The notes under the pieces are model-generated. The model was not told the DNA's origin, searched no databases, and saw only the letters and a program-made list of their open reading frames with translations. From Actinomyces trachealis (GTDB taxonomy: Bacteria > Actinomycetota > Actinomycetes > Actinomycetales > Actinomycetaceae), in contig NZ_CP065027.1 of assembly GCF_015711475.1 (NCBI RefSeq), forward strand, positions 1,240,001 through 1,304,000: a stretch of DNA of 64,000 nt, read 5' to 3'. Positions within the stretch are counted from its first letter, which is position 1, and the number at the start of each line of letters is the position of its first letter. Positions 35,843 through 45,092 of the stretch are shown here, one piece after another. Both the position numbers and the translations under genes were made by a program.

Positions 35843-38773
35843 ATGAGTTCGCCCGCAGAACGCTATGCCGCCGCGCGCCGCCGCCAGGAGGCCTCGCGCA
35901 CCGAGCTAGCCCGCTTCCGCGAGACACTGAGATTTGAGTTGGACGACTTCCAAGAGACCGGCTGTCAAGCCCTGGAGCGCGGCGAGGGCGTGTTGATCGC
36001 TGCCCCCACCGGTGCCGGAAAGACCGTTGTGGGGGAGTTCGCGATCCACCTAGCTGTAACTAAAGAGCTCAAGGCTTTCTACACCACGCCTATCAAAGCT
36101 CTTTCCAACCAGAAGTACCTTGACCTGTGCAAGCGCTTCGGCCAGGAGAAGGTTGGGCTCCTCACCGGGGACACCTCCGTCAATCCGCATGCACAAGTGG
36201 TGGTCATGACCACCGAGGTGCTGCGCAACATGCTCTACTCCGGTTCCACGGACCTAAACCGGCTGGGTTTTGTAGTGATGGATGAGGTGCATTATCTGGC
36301 TGACCGCTTCCGTGGACCAGTCTGGGAGGAGGTCATCATCCACCTGGCCCCCGAGGTCCAGGTGGTCTCCCTGTCCGCCACCGTCTCCAATGCGGAGGAG
36401 TTCGGCGACTGGCTGGACCAGGTGCGTGGTTCTACCACCGTGGTCGTCTCCGAGCATCGGCCTGTGCCCCTAACCCAGCACATGATGGTTGGTCGCCGCC
36501 TCTTGCCGCTCTACTCAGTACCGGTGGCGGTGGAGGATGCTGCCACCGAGGCAGCGCTGACAAGCCAGCCGCCGCTGAACCCAGAGCTGCTCAATGCCGT
36601 CCGCTCCGCGCGCCGCGCCGCGGCCGGAGGCAATGCTGTCTCCAAGAATGGCCACAGGGGTGGCGCTCATGGATTCCGTCAGCCCTGGAAGCGCGATGCT
36701 GCTCGGAGTGTCCGGGCCCTTAGACGTGGGGAGGACGGTGCGCGGGCGGCGCGACTGCGTCCACCGGCCAGGCCCGCCGTCATCACGGCACTGGGGGACG
36801 CTCACATGCTGCCAGCAATCGTCTTCGTCTTCTCTAGGGCTGGCTGCGAGCAGGCCGTCAACCAGGCGATCGCTGGGGGAGTGGACCTGACCACCGACAC
36901 TGAGGCCAAGCGCATCCGCGAGGTGGTCCAGCGCCGTGTTGCGGATATTCCCGGCACGGATCTGGCCGTGCTGGGTTTCCATGCTTGGGCTCGTGCCCTT
37001 GAACGGGGTGTGGCCGCGCATCACGCCGGACTGCTGCCGGTTTTCAAGGAGACGGTGGAGGAGCTGTTCAGCGCTGGGTTGGTCAAGGTCGTGTACGCCA
37101 CCGAGACCCTCGCCCTGGGGATCAATATGCCCGCCCGTACTGTGGTGCTTGAGTCGCTGCGCAAGTGGAACGGCTCGGCGCACGTCAACTTGACACCGGG
37201 TGAGTACACCCAGCTCACTGGTCGCGCGGGCAGGCGGGGGATCGATGTGGAGGGACACGCCGTCGTGCTGGCAGTGGATGACCTGGAGCCTGCGACCGTC
37301 TCTTCGCTGGCGGCCCGCCGTACCTACCCGCTGGTTTCGGCCTTCCGCCCCACATACAACATGGCCGTAAACCTCTTGTCGCGGACTAACCGGGCGCGCG
37401 CCCGTGAGGTGCTGGAGTCCTCCTTTGCGCAGTTCCAAGCCGACCGTGGTGTGGTGGAACTAGCGGCTGAGGCACGCCGCAAGCGCCGCAGCCTAGTCGG
37501 CCTGGAAGCGCAGATGGCTTGCCACCTGGGTGACTTCCGCGAGTACGCGCGCTTGCGCCAGCAAATTGCCGACGCCGAGGCCGCGCTGAAGCAGGAGGCC
37601 TCGGCTGCGCGCCGCACCGATGCTGGCAGGACCATGAGTGAGCTGAGCTGGGGCACGGTGGTTACACACCGCAAGGGGAGACGAGCCAAGCACGCCGTGG
37701 TGCTGGAGAGCGGCCAGGACCGCACCGGGACGCCCTCGCTAACGGTTCTTGGGGAGGATGGGAGGATCGTCACGCTTACGCCAGATAATGCTCCCGATGG
37801 CGTCGTGCGCGTGGGGGAGCTGCGGGTTCCCGCCAATGCTGACCTTCGTCGTCCGCGCGACCGTGACCGCCTGGTGGAGCGGTTGGTGACCGCGATCCGT
37901 GAAGGCAGACTGCAGGAGGACGGGGGCCGACGGCGTCGTGGTGGCAAGGAGGAGCGAGCTCGCCGCTCAACTGCTGAGCAGCTGGAGGACCTACGCCGTC
38001 AGATGCGCGCCCACCCATGTCACGCCTGCCCAGACCGTGAGGAGCACGCTCGGACGGGACGCAAGTGGGCCAGGGCCCTGACGGAGGTAGACCGGTTGCA
38101 CAACCGAGTGGTCACCCGTACCGGCACCATCGCTCGGCTCTTCGACGCCGTGTGTGAGGTGCTGCTGACCCTGGGCTACCTGGAACCTGTGGACCGTGGG
38201 CATCCGGAGCGGGAGCTGCGGGTAACGGCTGTCGGCCGGATGCTGGCTCGGGTCTACGCCGAACGCGACCTGCTCATCGCAGAGTGCCTGCGCACCGGCA
38301 CATGGGCGGGACTGAGTTCTGGGGACCTGGCGGGGGCTGTGAGCGCCTGCGTGTATGAACCACGCCTGACCTCCAGCACCTTGGGGCTGCCGGTGTCACC
38401 AGGTTCGCGTCTGGGGTCAGTCTTGCGTGCGGAGTTGGGGCTATCGCGTCGGATCAACGAGTTGGAGGCGCTGGCCCGTATCGAGCATTCCACCGGTGCT
38501 GAGGCGGCCCTTGCTGGTCCGGTGAAGGCTTGGGCTCAGGGCGCTGAGTTGGGCGAGGTGCTGGAGGCCTGCGAGCTTACGGCGGGAGACTTTGTACGTT
38601 GGTGCAAGCAGCTGCTCGATGTGCTGGGGCAGGTCGCGGCCTTGCCCTTGGATGCACCAGGCGTGGCACCTGAGGTGTCTGACAAGGAGCCTAAGGGTGT
38701 GCCATTGAGCGTGGTGGCCGCTGAGGCTGCTCAGGACGTGGCGCGCGGCGTTGTGTCTTGGTCCTCCCTGTAG
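35843..38773 (+). CDS. helY: DEVH-box RNA helicase, HelY/Mtr4-Ski2-like
   Basis: The 976-residue protein has two RecA-like domains: Walker A APTGAGKT (~residues 54-61), TPIKALSNQKY, DEVH box (~150), SATVSN, then a family insertion and the second domain with FSRAGCEQAV, AHHAGLLPVFKETVEELF, TETLALGINMPARTVV and QLTGRAGRRGID. The C-terminal third matches the actinobacterial HelY/Mtr4-like helical region. Related proteins unwind structured RNA for processing or decay. Length is typical (~900-1000). In mycobacteria it also lies just after tatAC. Confidence 0.92.
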   Translation: MSSPAERYAAARRRQEASRTELARFRETLRFELDDFQETGCQALERGEGVLIAAPTGAGKTVVGEFAIHLAVTKELKAFYTTPIKALSNQKYLDLCKRFGQEKVGLLTGDTSVNPHAQVVVMTTEVLRNMLYSGSTDLNRLGFVVMDEVHYLADRFRGPVWEEVIIHLAPEVQVVSLSATVSNAEEFGDWLDQVRGSTTVVVSEHRPVPLTQHMMVGRRLLPLYSVPVAVEDAATEAALTSQPPLNPELLNAVRSARRAAAGGNAVSKNGHRGGAHGFRQPWKRDAARSVRALRRGEDGARAARLRPPARPAVITALGDAHMLPAIVFVFSRAGCEQAVNQAIAGGVDLTTDTEAKRIREVVQRRVADIPGTDLAVLGFHAWARALERGVAAHHAGLLPVFKETVEELFSAGLVKVVYATETLALGINMPARTVVLESLRKWNGSAHVNLTPGEYTQLTGRAGRRGIDVEGHAVVLAVDDLEPATVSSLAARRTYPLVSAFRPTYNMAVNLLSRTNRARAREVLESSFAQFQADRGVVELAAEARRKRRSLVGLEAQMACHLGDFREYARLRQQIADAEAALKQEASAARRTDAGRTMSELSWGTVVTHRKGRRAKHAVVLESGQDRTGTPSLTVLGEDGRIVTLTPDNAPDGVVRVGELRVPANADLRRPRDRDRLVERLVTAIREGRLQEDGGRRRRGGKEERARRSTAEQLEDLRRQMRAHPCHACPDREEHARTGRKWARALTEVDRLHNRVVTRTGTIARLFDAVCEVLLTLGYLEPVDRGHPERELRVTAVGRMLARVYAERDLLIAECLRTGTWAGLSSGDLAGAVSACVYEPRLTSSTLGLPVSPGSRLGSVLRAELGLSRRINELEALARIEHSTGAEAALAGPVKAWAQGAELGEVLEACELTAGDFVRWCKQLLDVLGQVAALPLDAPGVAPEVSDKEPKGVPLSVVAAEAAQDVARGVVSWSSL

Positions 38774-38831
38774 GCTCGGGCGTGCCGGGAAGACTCCTGC
38801 CAAGCCCGGCCTGATCTAGGAACGGTGAGAC

Positions 38832-39758
38832 TTGTCCGGCTTCTTCGCCTTGCTTGACGACATCGCGACCCTCGCCAAGATGACGCTGTCAACTATTGAC
38901 GACACTGCCAGCATCGCAGTGAAGACCTCCGCCAAAGTCTCAGCCGCCGCCGTGGACGACGTCGCTGCCACCCCCCAGTACGTCACTGGCATCGCCCCGG
39001 ACCGTGAGCTGCCCATCATCAAGCGGATTGCCTTGGGGTCCCTGCGCAACAAGTTCCTCATCATCCTCCCCATAGGTTTGCTGCTAACCGCTGTTGCCCC
39101 GGATTTCCTTCCGGTGGCACTGATAATCGGCGGCTCCTACCTGTGCTTCGAGGGAGGGGAGAAGGTCCTAGGCCGCTGGCTGCATCACGAGGGTGATGAG
39201 GGTGACGCCGCTCAGGCTGCTGATGAGGATTTGGTGGTGCGCCAGGCCATCACCACTGACTTCGTGCTCTCCACCGAGCTGATGCTCTTGGCAATCGCCT
39301 CTGTCACCGAGACCCAGATGCGGCGCCTAGTGGTACTCGCACTGATCGCACTGCTCATCACCTTTGCTGTCTACGGGCTGGTGGCGCTACTTATCAAAGC
39401 TGACGACTTTGGTGTGTACCTGGCTAAGAATGCCCGCACGAGTCTGGGTCGAGGCTTTGGGGGCGGCATCGTGCGGGTGGCCCCTGGGACCTTTACCGTG
39501 ATCGGCTACATCGGCACCATCGCGATGCTCTGGGTGGGTGGAGAGGTCCTCTCCCACAACCTTGAGCACTTTGGCCTGAAATACCCTTACGCATTTATCG
39601 AGCACGCCGAGCATGCCGTGTCCAACCCGGTGCTCGCCTGGATCTGTAAAACAGCTGTCTCCTGTCTGATCGGCATGCTGGTCGGCTGCATCTTCGCACT
39701 GCTGTGGACAGGCATTCACAAGGTGCTGCCCAAACGCAAGCAGCACGCGAAGGCATGA
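38832..39758 (+). CDS. DUF808 family membrane protein (YedI-like)
   Basis: The 308-residue protein matches DUF808: SGFFALLDDIATLAKMTLSTIDDTA, KVSAAAVDDVAATPQYVTG, RELPIIKRIALGSLRNK, then several membrane helices including GGSYLCFEGGEKV. Function is unknown. The start is TTG at 38832, with AGGAACGGTGAGA upstream. It overlaps lnt by ATGA, so the two are translationally coupled. Confidence 0.87.
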   Translation: MSGFFALLDDIATLAKMTLSTIDDTASIAVKTSAKVSAAAVDDVAATPQYVTGIAPDRELPIIKRIALGSLRNKFLIILPIGLLLTAVAPDFLPVALIIGGSYLCFEGGEKVLGRWLHHEGDEGDAAQAADEDLVVRQAITTDFVLSTELMLLAIASVTETQMRRLVVLALIALLITFAVYGLVALLIKADDFGVYLAKNARTSLGRGFGGGIVRVAPGTFTVIGYIGTIAMLWVGGEVLSHNLEHFGLKYPYAFIEHAEHAVSNPVLAWICKTAVSCLIGMLVGCIFALLWTGIHKVLPKRKQHAKA

Positions 39759-41425
39759 AGTTGCACAAAGAGCAGCACCGTGACATTCGGAGACAGCCAC
39801 TGTTTGGAGTATTGCGGCAAGCCTGGCTCTGGCGCTCCCTGCTTGCTTTGGTGGCTGGTTTGCTCGTCTACGCCGCCTTTCCTCCTCCACTCAGTGGCGC
39901 CTTGCCGCTACAGGGATCGTGGTGGTTGGCGCCAGCTGGTGTGGCCCTATGGGCTGCCTTGTTGAGGGATACCAGCCCCTTGCGCGCTGCGGGTCTTGGC
40001 TCCTGCTTCGGCCTGGGGCTGTTTGCTCCGCTGCTGCACTTCGCGGCGGTAGCCATGGGCAACCCCATCGGTTGGATAGCCCTGACGGCCACTGAGCTGA
40101 TTTACCTGGCTGTTTTAGGTCTGGCCTGGGCCTTTGTCAGTGGTCTGCCGCGTATGCGCTCCGATGCCCTCTGGTGGGCGAGCTTCGCCCGGGTCGGTGC
40201 CTTCACCCTGCTTTGGTGTGGCATGGAGGAACTGCGGTCCTCCTGGCCCCTGGGCGGATTGCCCTTCGGACGCCTAGCTTTCGCGGCGGCTGACACGCCT
40301 ATGTTGCCGATTGCTGCCTATGGTGGCTCGATTGCGCTCACTGCCTGTCTGGCATGCCTAGGGGCGAGCCTGGCGGAGGTAGTGCTGGCAGTGCGGGCGT
40401 CCCGCTGGCAGACGGTGGTGCAGATGCTGGCCAGCGGTTTACTGGTCATGGTTCTGCCAACGCTTTTGCCTTTGGACACACAGGCGCAGGCGGGGACGCT
40501 GCGTGTGGCGGCCGTGCAAGGCAATGTCGCTGAGGACTTTGAGGATGCCTTCAACCGAGCCCTAGAGGTGACCACAAACCACCTGGAAGCCACTCGCAGT
40601 GTGGTGCAGGAGACAGGCGTGGGCGGCGTGGATGTGATCATCTGGCCTGAGAATTCCGCAGACCTCGACCCACGCGACGAGCCCGACGCTGCTGCTGTGG
40701 TGCAGGAGGCGGCCACGACTGCCGGTGCGCCAGTGCTCGTGGGTGCGATCAGGTATGTGGAGGACGCTGCCTCGGGCCGAACAGTCCGCTACAACGACCT
40801 GTTGTTGTGGGACCAGGAACAAGGTGCGGGGGAGTACTACCGCAAACACCAGCCAGTGCCTTTCGCCGAATACATTCCCTGGCGCGGCTCCGTCCGTCAT
40901 ATCACCACGCAGGTTGACCGGATCGGCATTGACCTGCTGCCCGGCACCGGGGGGCACACCCTAAAGGTTCGCGCAGCCTCCCAGGACCGGGAGGTGCCGC
41001 TCGCCGTCGGTATCTGTTTTGAGGTCGCCTATGACTCCGCCCTGCGCGCTGGGGTACGCGAGGGGGGTGAGCTGATTGTGGTGCCCACAAACAACGCCAG
41101 CTTCCTGCACTCCTCTGAACCTGGGCAGCAACTCGCACAAGGCCGCGTACAAGCGGTAGTGCACGGACGCGCTGTCGTCCAAGCCTCCACGGTGGGAATC
41201 ACCGCGATCATCAATCCGGCCGGGCAGGTTGAGCAGTCCACCAAGGCCTACACACAGGCTGGCCTGGTTGCGGAGGTGCCTCTGCGGACTTCGCAGACTT
41301 GGGCCGATCGCCTGGGCCGCTGGCCGGGCATCCTGCTGGAACTTGGCGCAGCAGCTCTGGCGCTGACCGGTATCGTTGGCACCACAATTGACGTGATCGC
41401 GCGCAGACGCGCACGGCGTCGCTGA
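39755..41425 (+). CDS. lnt: Apolipoprotein N-acyltransferase
   Basis: The 556-residue protein has about seven N-terminal/C-terminal membrane helices around a nitrilase-like domain. The catalytic triad is visible: Glu299 (IIWPENSA), Lys364 (YYRKHQPVPFAEYIPWR) and Cys421 (GICFEVAY). It N-acylates the lipid-modified Cys of lipoproteins, of which ribY's product is one here. ATG at 39755 overlaps the DUF808 stop. ppm1 follows 20 bp later; in some mycobacteria the two are one fused gene. Confidence 0.93.
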   Translation: MKLHKEQHRDIRRQPLFGVLRQAWLWRSLLALVAGLLVYAAFPPPLSGALPLQGSWWLAPAGVALWAALLRDTSPLRAAGLGSCFGLGLFAPLLHFAAVAMGNPIGWIALTATELIYLAVLGLAWAFVSGLPRMRSDALWWASFARVGAFTLLWCGMEELRSSWPLGGLPFGRLAFAAADTPMLPIAAYGGSIALTACLACLGASLAEVVLAVRASRWQTVVQMLASGLLVMVLPTLLPLDTQAQAGTLRVAAVQGNVAEDFEDAFNRALEVTTNHLEATRSVVQETGVGGVDVIIWPENSADLDPRDEPDAAAVVQEAATTAGAPVLVGAIRYVEDAASGRTVRYNDLLLWDQEQGAGEYYRKHQPVPFAEYIPWRGSVRHITTQVDRIGIDLLPGTGGHTLKVRAASQDREVPLAVGICFEVAYDSALRAGVREGGELIVVPTNNASFLHSSEPGQQLAQGRVQAVVHGRAVVQASTVGITAIINPAGQVEQSTKAYTQAGLVAEVPLRTSQTWADRLGRWPGILLELGAAALALTGIVGTTIDVIARRRARRR

Positions 41426-41445
41426 AAGACTCTGGAAGGCCTAAC

Positions 41446-42234
41446 GTGAAGACCTTGGTCGTGATCCCGACATTCAACGAGATCGACTCCTTGCCCGGCG
41501 CGCTGGACCGTGTGCGCAAGGCACTGCCTACTGGCCACATCCTGGTGGTTGACGATGCCTCACCGGATGGCACTGGCGCCTACGCTGACGAGCGCGCCAC
41601 CGCAGACGAGCATATTCACGTCTTGCACCGCACGGAGAAGAATGGGCTTGGCCCCGCCTACCTGGCAGGCTTTGACTGGGCGTTGGGGGAAGGCTACGAG
41701 CTGGTCTGCGAGATGGACGCCGATGGCTCCCACCGTGCCGAGGACCTGGCCTTGCTCGTGCAGCGTGCGGAGATGGCGGACGCCCCCGACCTGGTCATTG
41801 GCTCACGCTGGGTTTCCGGCGGTGCCACCCAGGGCTGGGACGCCAAGCGTGTGGCCCTTTCTCGGGCCGGAAACCTTTACATCTCCGCCATGCTTGGTAT
41901 GCGCGTCAAGGACGCCACCGCGGGCTTCCGCGTCTACCGTGCGGACCTTCTACGCCGTCTGGACCTGGCCAAGGTGGAGGCCCTCGGCTACGGCTTCCAG
42001 GTGAACATGACTAAGCTCGTGGACGAGGTAGGCGGCCGCATTGTGGAGATGCCAATCACTTTCCTGGAACGCGAGGCCGGTGAGTCTAAGCTCTCTGGCG
42101 GAATCTTCACGGAGGAACTCTCCTTGGTGACGCGTTGGGGCCTAGCTAAGCGCGGCGCGCAGGCGCTGGATCTCGCTCAAAAAGGCATCGACGTCGCAGC
42201 TGACGCTTTGGCCAAGTTCCGTAAGCAGCGCTGA
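41446..42234 (+). CDS. ppm1: Polyprenol monophosphomannose synthase (GT2)
   Basis: The 262-residue glycosyltransferase makes polyprenyl-phosphate mannose from GDP-mannose, the donor for lipoglycans and protein O-mannosylation. Features: VVIPTFNEIDSLPGAL, VVDDASPDGTG, EMDADGSHRAEDL (DxD metal site), SRWVSGG and the C-terminal GFQVNMTKLVDEVGGRIVEMPITFLERE. GTG at 41446 has GGAAGG upstream. Being next to, but not fused with, lnt is the ancestral-looking arrangement of the mycobacterial Lnt-Ppm1 pair. Confidence 0.91.
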   Translation: MKTLVVIPTFNEIDSLPGALDRVRKALPTGHILVVDDASPDGTGAYADERATADEHIHVLHRTEKNGLGPAYLAGFDWALGEGYELVCEMDADGSHRAEDLALLVQRAEMADAPDLVIGSRWVSGGATQGWDAKRVALSRAGNLYISAMLGMRVKDATAGFRVYRADLLRRLDLAKVEALGYGFQVNMTKLVDEVGGRIVEMPITFLEREAGESKLSGGIFTEELSLVTRWGLAKRGAQALDLAQKGIDVAADALAKFRKQR

Positions 42235-42259
42235 CGGTGCGTTCAGCAATCACGACGAC

Positions 42260-42296
42260 GGCGGTGCCGCTCTCCATGCGGGAGCTCGGCACCGCC
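42260..42296. terminator. Bidirectional hairpin between ppm1 and rbpA
   Basis: GGCGGTGCCG (42260-42269) pairs with CGGCACCGCC (42287-42296), with inner pairing of CTCTCC and GGGAG. It lies between convergent genes and can serve both. Confidence 0.75.
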
Positions 42297-42369
42297 GCCA
42301 ACTGCGAATAACCTGTTATAACGCGTTGCGGGGCAGGATTGGCCGCCTAGCGGCTGCTGAGTGAACTGC

Positions 42370-42723
42370 TCACATACGCTCGCGGTAGATCTCACCGGTG
42401 CGCAGCATTTCCAGCCGCTCGTCCAGGAGGACTTTGAGTTCGTCAATGCTGCGGCGCTCCAGGAGCATGTCCCAGTGGGTACGAGGGGCCTTCTTGGGGG
42501 ACTCAGCCTCCTGCTCCTCCTCACCGCGCAGGCTTGCCACCTGGCTGCACTCCGGGCACTCCCAGGTGGGGGGCACTTCCGCCTCCACGGACATCGGCAG
42601 CGTGGTGATGTGCCCGAGAGGGCACTCGTAGCTGACGCTCATCCGCTCGGCGAACTCAACACCCTCCTCGGTCTCCATCGACTTTGCGCCAATGGTCATC
42701 CCTCGCAGTGCGCGGTCAGCCAT
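42370..42723 (-). CDS. rbpA: RNA polymerase-binding protein RbpA
   Basis: The 117-residue actinobacterial protein has the core zinc-ribbon-like domain ([15 protein letters not shown]...PPTWECPEC) and C-terminal sigma-interacting region ([28 protein letters not shown]). It binds RNA polymerase and group 1/2 sigma factors and stabilises open complexes. GGAGAGG lies 7 nt before the ATG. Its presence fixes the phylum as Actinobacteria. Confidence 0.95.
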   Translation of the reverse strand: MADRALRGMTIGAKSMETEEGVEFAERMSVSYECPLGHITTLPMSVEAEVPPTWECPECSQVASLRGEEEQEAESPKKAPRTHWDMLLERRSIDELKVLLDERLEMLRTGEIYRERM

Positions 42724-42921
42724 GCTTTTGCCTCTCCTAGGTGTCTGGGTTTGATGGGCCGGGACCCATCAGATGAGCAACGCCTCCGCTGGCAGGTTTG
42801 TTCCCGGCGGGCGCACCGCCTGACATCCTACCGGTTTCCCCGGATAGGCCGGGCTTACACCACAGTGATTGGCATTCCGGAGCCGCCCCTTTGGACAAGT
42901 GTTTTGGGTGATACTTGGTGC

Positions 42922-44046
42922 ATGACTCCCAAGCGCATTGGCATCCTGACCGCTGGGGGCGACGCCCCTGGCCTGAACGCAGCTATTCGTGGCTTCGGTA
43001 AGGCCGCAATTCAAGAGCATGGTTGGGAGTTGATCGGCTTCCGCGACGGTATGCGCGGCCTGGCTGAGAACCGCACCATCGAGTTAGACGGCAGCGCCCT
43101 GGCGGGTATCCTCACCATCGGCGGCACCATGCTGGGTACGAGCCGGGACAAGGTTCACCGCATGTTGGTGGACGGCGAGATCCGGGACATGACCCCCACC
43201 ATTGTCGAGAACTACGAGGCTAACAAGCTTGATGCTCTGGTTTGCCTAGGCGGTGGGGGCACTGCGAAGAACGCGAAACGGTTGATGGACGCCGGTCTGA
43301 ACGTGTTGCACCTGCCCAAGACGATCGATAACGACATCGTGGGCACGGACTCATCTTTTGGCTTCTCCACAGCACTGGAGATCGCTACTGAGGCGGTGGA
43401 CCGCCTGCACTCCACGGCTCACTCGCACCACCGGATCATCCTCACCGAGATCATGGGGCACCGGGCTGGCTGGCTGGCCCTAGGCGCTGGTGTCGCAGGT
43501 GGTGCAGATGTGATCCTACTACCGGAGATTCCCTACGACGTCGACGCGATCGCGGAGCGCATTGAACGGCGCCGCGTCTACGGCTCCACCTTCTCCGTGG
43601 TGGCGGTGGCCGAGGGTGCTTTGAGCAAGGTCGACCGGGCGGAGATCGACGACGCTCAGGCCCTGGTGGCTGATGCTTCAAGCCCTGAGGCCAAGGCGGC
43701 TGCTAAGCGGGGTGTGAAGCGGCTTGAGGCCTCACACCGGGCCAACACCTTCACGCTGGCCACCCAGTTGGAGGAGCGCACTGGTCTGGAGGCGCGCGTG
43801 ACCATCCTGGGTTACGTGCAGCGTGGTGGCACTCCGAACGCCGCTGACCGGCTACTCGGCACGCGTCTGGGTGTGGCTGGTGCACAGGCTGTGGCCGAGG
43901 GGAACTTCGGGGTTATGGTCGGTGACCGAGGCACGGGCACGGAGCTGGTACCGCTCAAGCAGGTGGCAGGCAAGGTTAAGCAGGTGCCCCGGGACCACGA
44001 GTGGATCCAGACGGCCCGTTCCGTGGGCACGGCCCTGGGGGACTGA
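42922..44046 (+). CDS. pfkA: 6-phosphofructokinase (PfkA family, mixed ATP/PPi motif)
   Basis: The 374-residue enzyme phosphorylates fructose-6-P. Family signatures: [37 protein letters not shown] (TIDND catalytic Asp), [31 protein letters not shown]. The phosphate-donor loop reads [11 protein letters not shown] (Gly where ATP enzymes have GGDGS and PPi enzymes GGDD) while PKTIDND has the Lys typical of PPi-dependent enzymes. The donor is therefore uncertain. ATG at 42922 starts the usual [14 protein letters not shown]. Divergent from rbpA; the 198 bp between them holds both promoters. Confidence 0.9.
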   Translation: MTPKRIGILTAGGDAPGLNAAIRGFGKAAIQEHGWELIGFRDGMRGLAENRTIELDGSALAGILTIGGTMLGTSRDKVHRMLVDGEIRDMTPTIVENYEANKLDALVCLGGGGTAKNAKRLMDAGLNVLHLPKTIDNDIVGTDSSFGFSTALEIATEAVDRLHSTAHSHHRIILTEIMGHRAGWLALGAGVAGGADVILLPEIPYDVDAIAERIERRRVYGSTFSVVAVAEGALSKVDRAEIDDAQALVADASSPEAKAAAKRGVKRLEASHRANTFTLATQLEERTGLEARVTILGYVQRGGTPNAADRLLGTRLGVAGAQAVAEGNFGVMVGDRGTGTELVPLKQVAGKVKQVPRDHEWIQTARSVGTALGD

Positions 44047-44247
44047 GACTGGTGGGACGGTTAAGACGGCTGAGACGGCGTTACCGAAGCAGCTGAGGAC
44101 AACCTGAGTCAGGTTCAGGGAAACCTAGTGTGCTTATGACAAACGGAGGGCTGATGGGACCGCATCGCTGAGCAGGCCTGGCTGCAGCTCTCGTGCGAAG
44201 GCCAGGACCCGGCTCGGTTTAACGGTGGCCAGACCAGGTTCAGCCAA

Positions 44248-44275
44248 TTCGCCGATAATGTACATTATGTCATTT
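44248..44275. other. dif: Chromosomal dif site (XerC/XerD recombination site)
   Basis: The 28 bp split as left arm TTCGCCGATAA, centre TGTACA, right arm TTATGTCATTT. This follows the dif layout (E. coli: arms ending ATAA and starting TTATGT around TGTATA), and the left arm ending CCGATAA and right arm beginning TTATGTCA are as recalled for actinobacterial dif sites. It is intergenic and lies where gene orientation bias reverses, as expected at the replication terminus, where XerCD and FtsK resolve chromosome dimers. Confidence 0.85.
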
Positions 44276-44322
44276 CGGGTGTGGCGTTGCCCCCACAGCC
44301 ACCCCGTACAAGCCTTAAGACA

Positions 44323-44328
44323 TAGGCT
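44323..44328 (+). promoter_or_regulatory. -10 box TAGGCT of the SGNH hydrolase gene (leaderless)
   Basis: TAGGCT is 6 nt before ATG 44335, with no ribosome site. Confidence 0.55.
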
Positions 44329-44334
44329 CAACCC

Positions 44335-44988
44335 ATGCTGACCCCGGCGAGTCCTACTCCCTTCCCCACGGCGGTCTTCCTGGGAGATTCGGTCACCACT
44401 GGCTGGCACTCCGTGACGCACCCTCGCAACCGTTGGACCTCGCTGGTCTGTGAGCACCTGCGCTGGCGCGAGGTCAACCTGGCCGCCGACGGCCTAGGCT
44501 TCTTCTGCCGTCGCGGCGGAAACCTCCCAGGTGGCTCGCGCTCACCCTCGGCCTGCGACAAGACCTGGCTTGAGGCCGTATTGCGTTGCGAGCCAGACCT
44601 GGTGACTGTCTCTCTCGGCCTGAACGACGCCGCCTTGCTACCTTCCCAGCTTGAGCTGGTCCGCCAGGCAGTTGCACACGACCTGGAGTTCCTCCATTCC
44701 CGCCTGCCGGGCACACCTGTGCTCATCGCGCCCTTCTTCCCCTGGTTGGACCGTGGGCCGCGCTTCGCCGTCGTGCGCACCATGATCCACGACGCCGCCG
44801 CCGCTGCCGGATTACAATCCACAGACGCCGCCAGCCAGGCGGTCAATGGCGAGGAGGACAAACTCGTTGGAGATCTGGTGCATCCCAACGACGCCGGTCA
44901 CGCCGCCATCGCCCGCGCCATGATTGCGCTCTACCGCAGCCACTTTCCCATGCTGTGCGCGCTGGAACACGGTATAGACGCGTCCTAG
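44335..44988 (+). CDS. SGNH/GDSL-family hydrolase
   Basis: The 217-residue protein has SGNH block I FLGDSVTTG (nucleophile Ser), block III-like SLGLNDAA (Asn) and block V GDLVHPNDAGH (Asp/His). There is no signal peptide, so it probably acts in the cytoplasm as an esterase or lipase; the substrate is unknown. It begins 60 bp right of dif and is followed by the sucrose regulator. Confidence 0.85.
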   Translation: MLTPASPTPFPTAVFLGDSVTTGWHSVTHPRNRWTSLVCEHLRWREVNLAADGLGFFCRRGGNLPGGSRSPSACDKTWLEAVLRCEPDLVTVSLGLNDAALLPSQLELVRQAVAHDLEFLHSRLPGTPVLIAPFFPWLDRGPRFAVVRTMIHDAAAAAGLQSTDAASQAVNGEEDKLVGDLVHPNDAGHAAIARAMIALYRSHFPMLCALEHGIDAS

Positions 44989-45092
44989 GCCCGATTCGGT
45001 TGCAGCCAGATATTCTGCAAATGGCGTTCTTGCAGCTGTCCCCTATGATGATCGGCGTATAGACACCCGGCTGCGTACAAGAGAGGAACGCC

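Larger units (their letters stand above)
44047..44334. other. 288-bp intergenic region holding the dif site
   Basis: No gene is seen. It contains the dif site (44248-44275) and the -10 box of the SGNH hydrolase gene. Confidence 0.6.
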
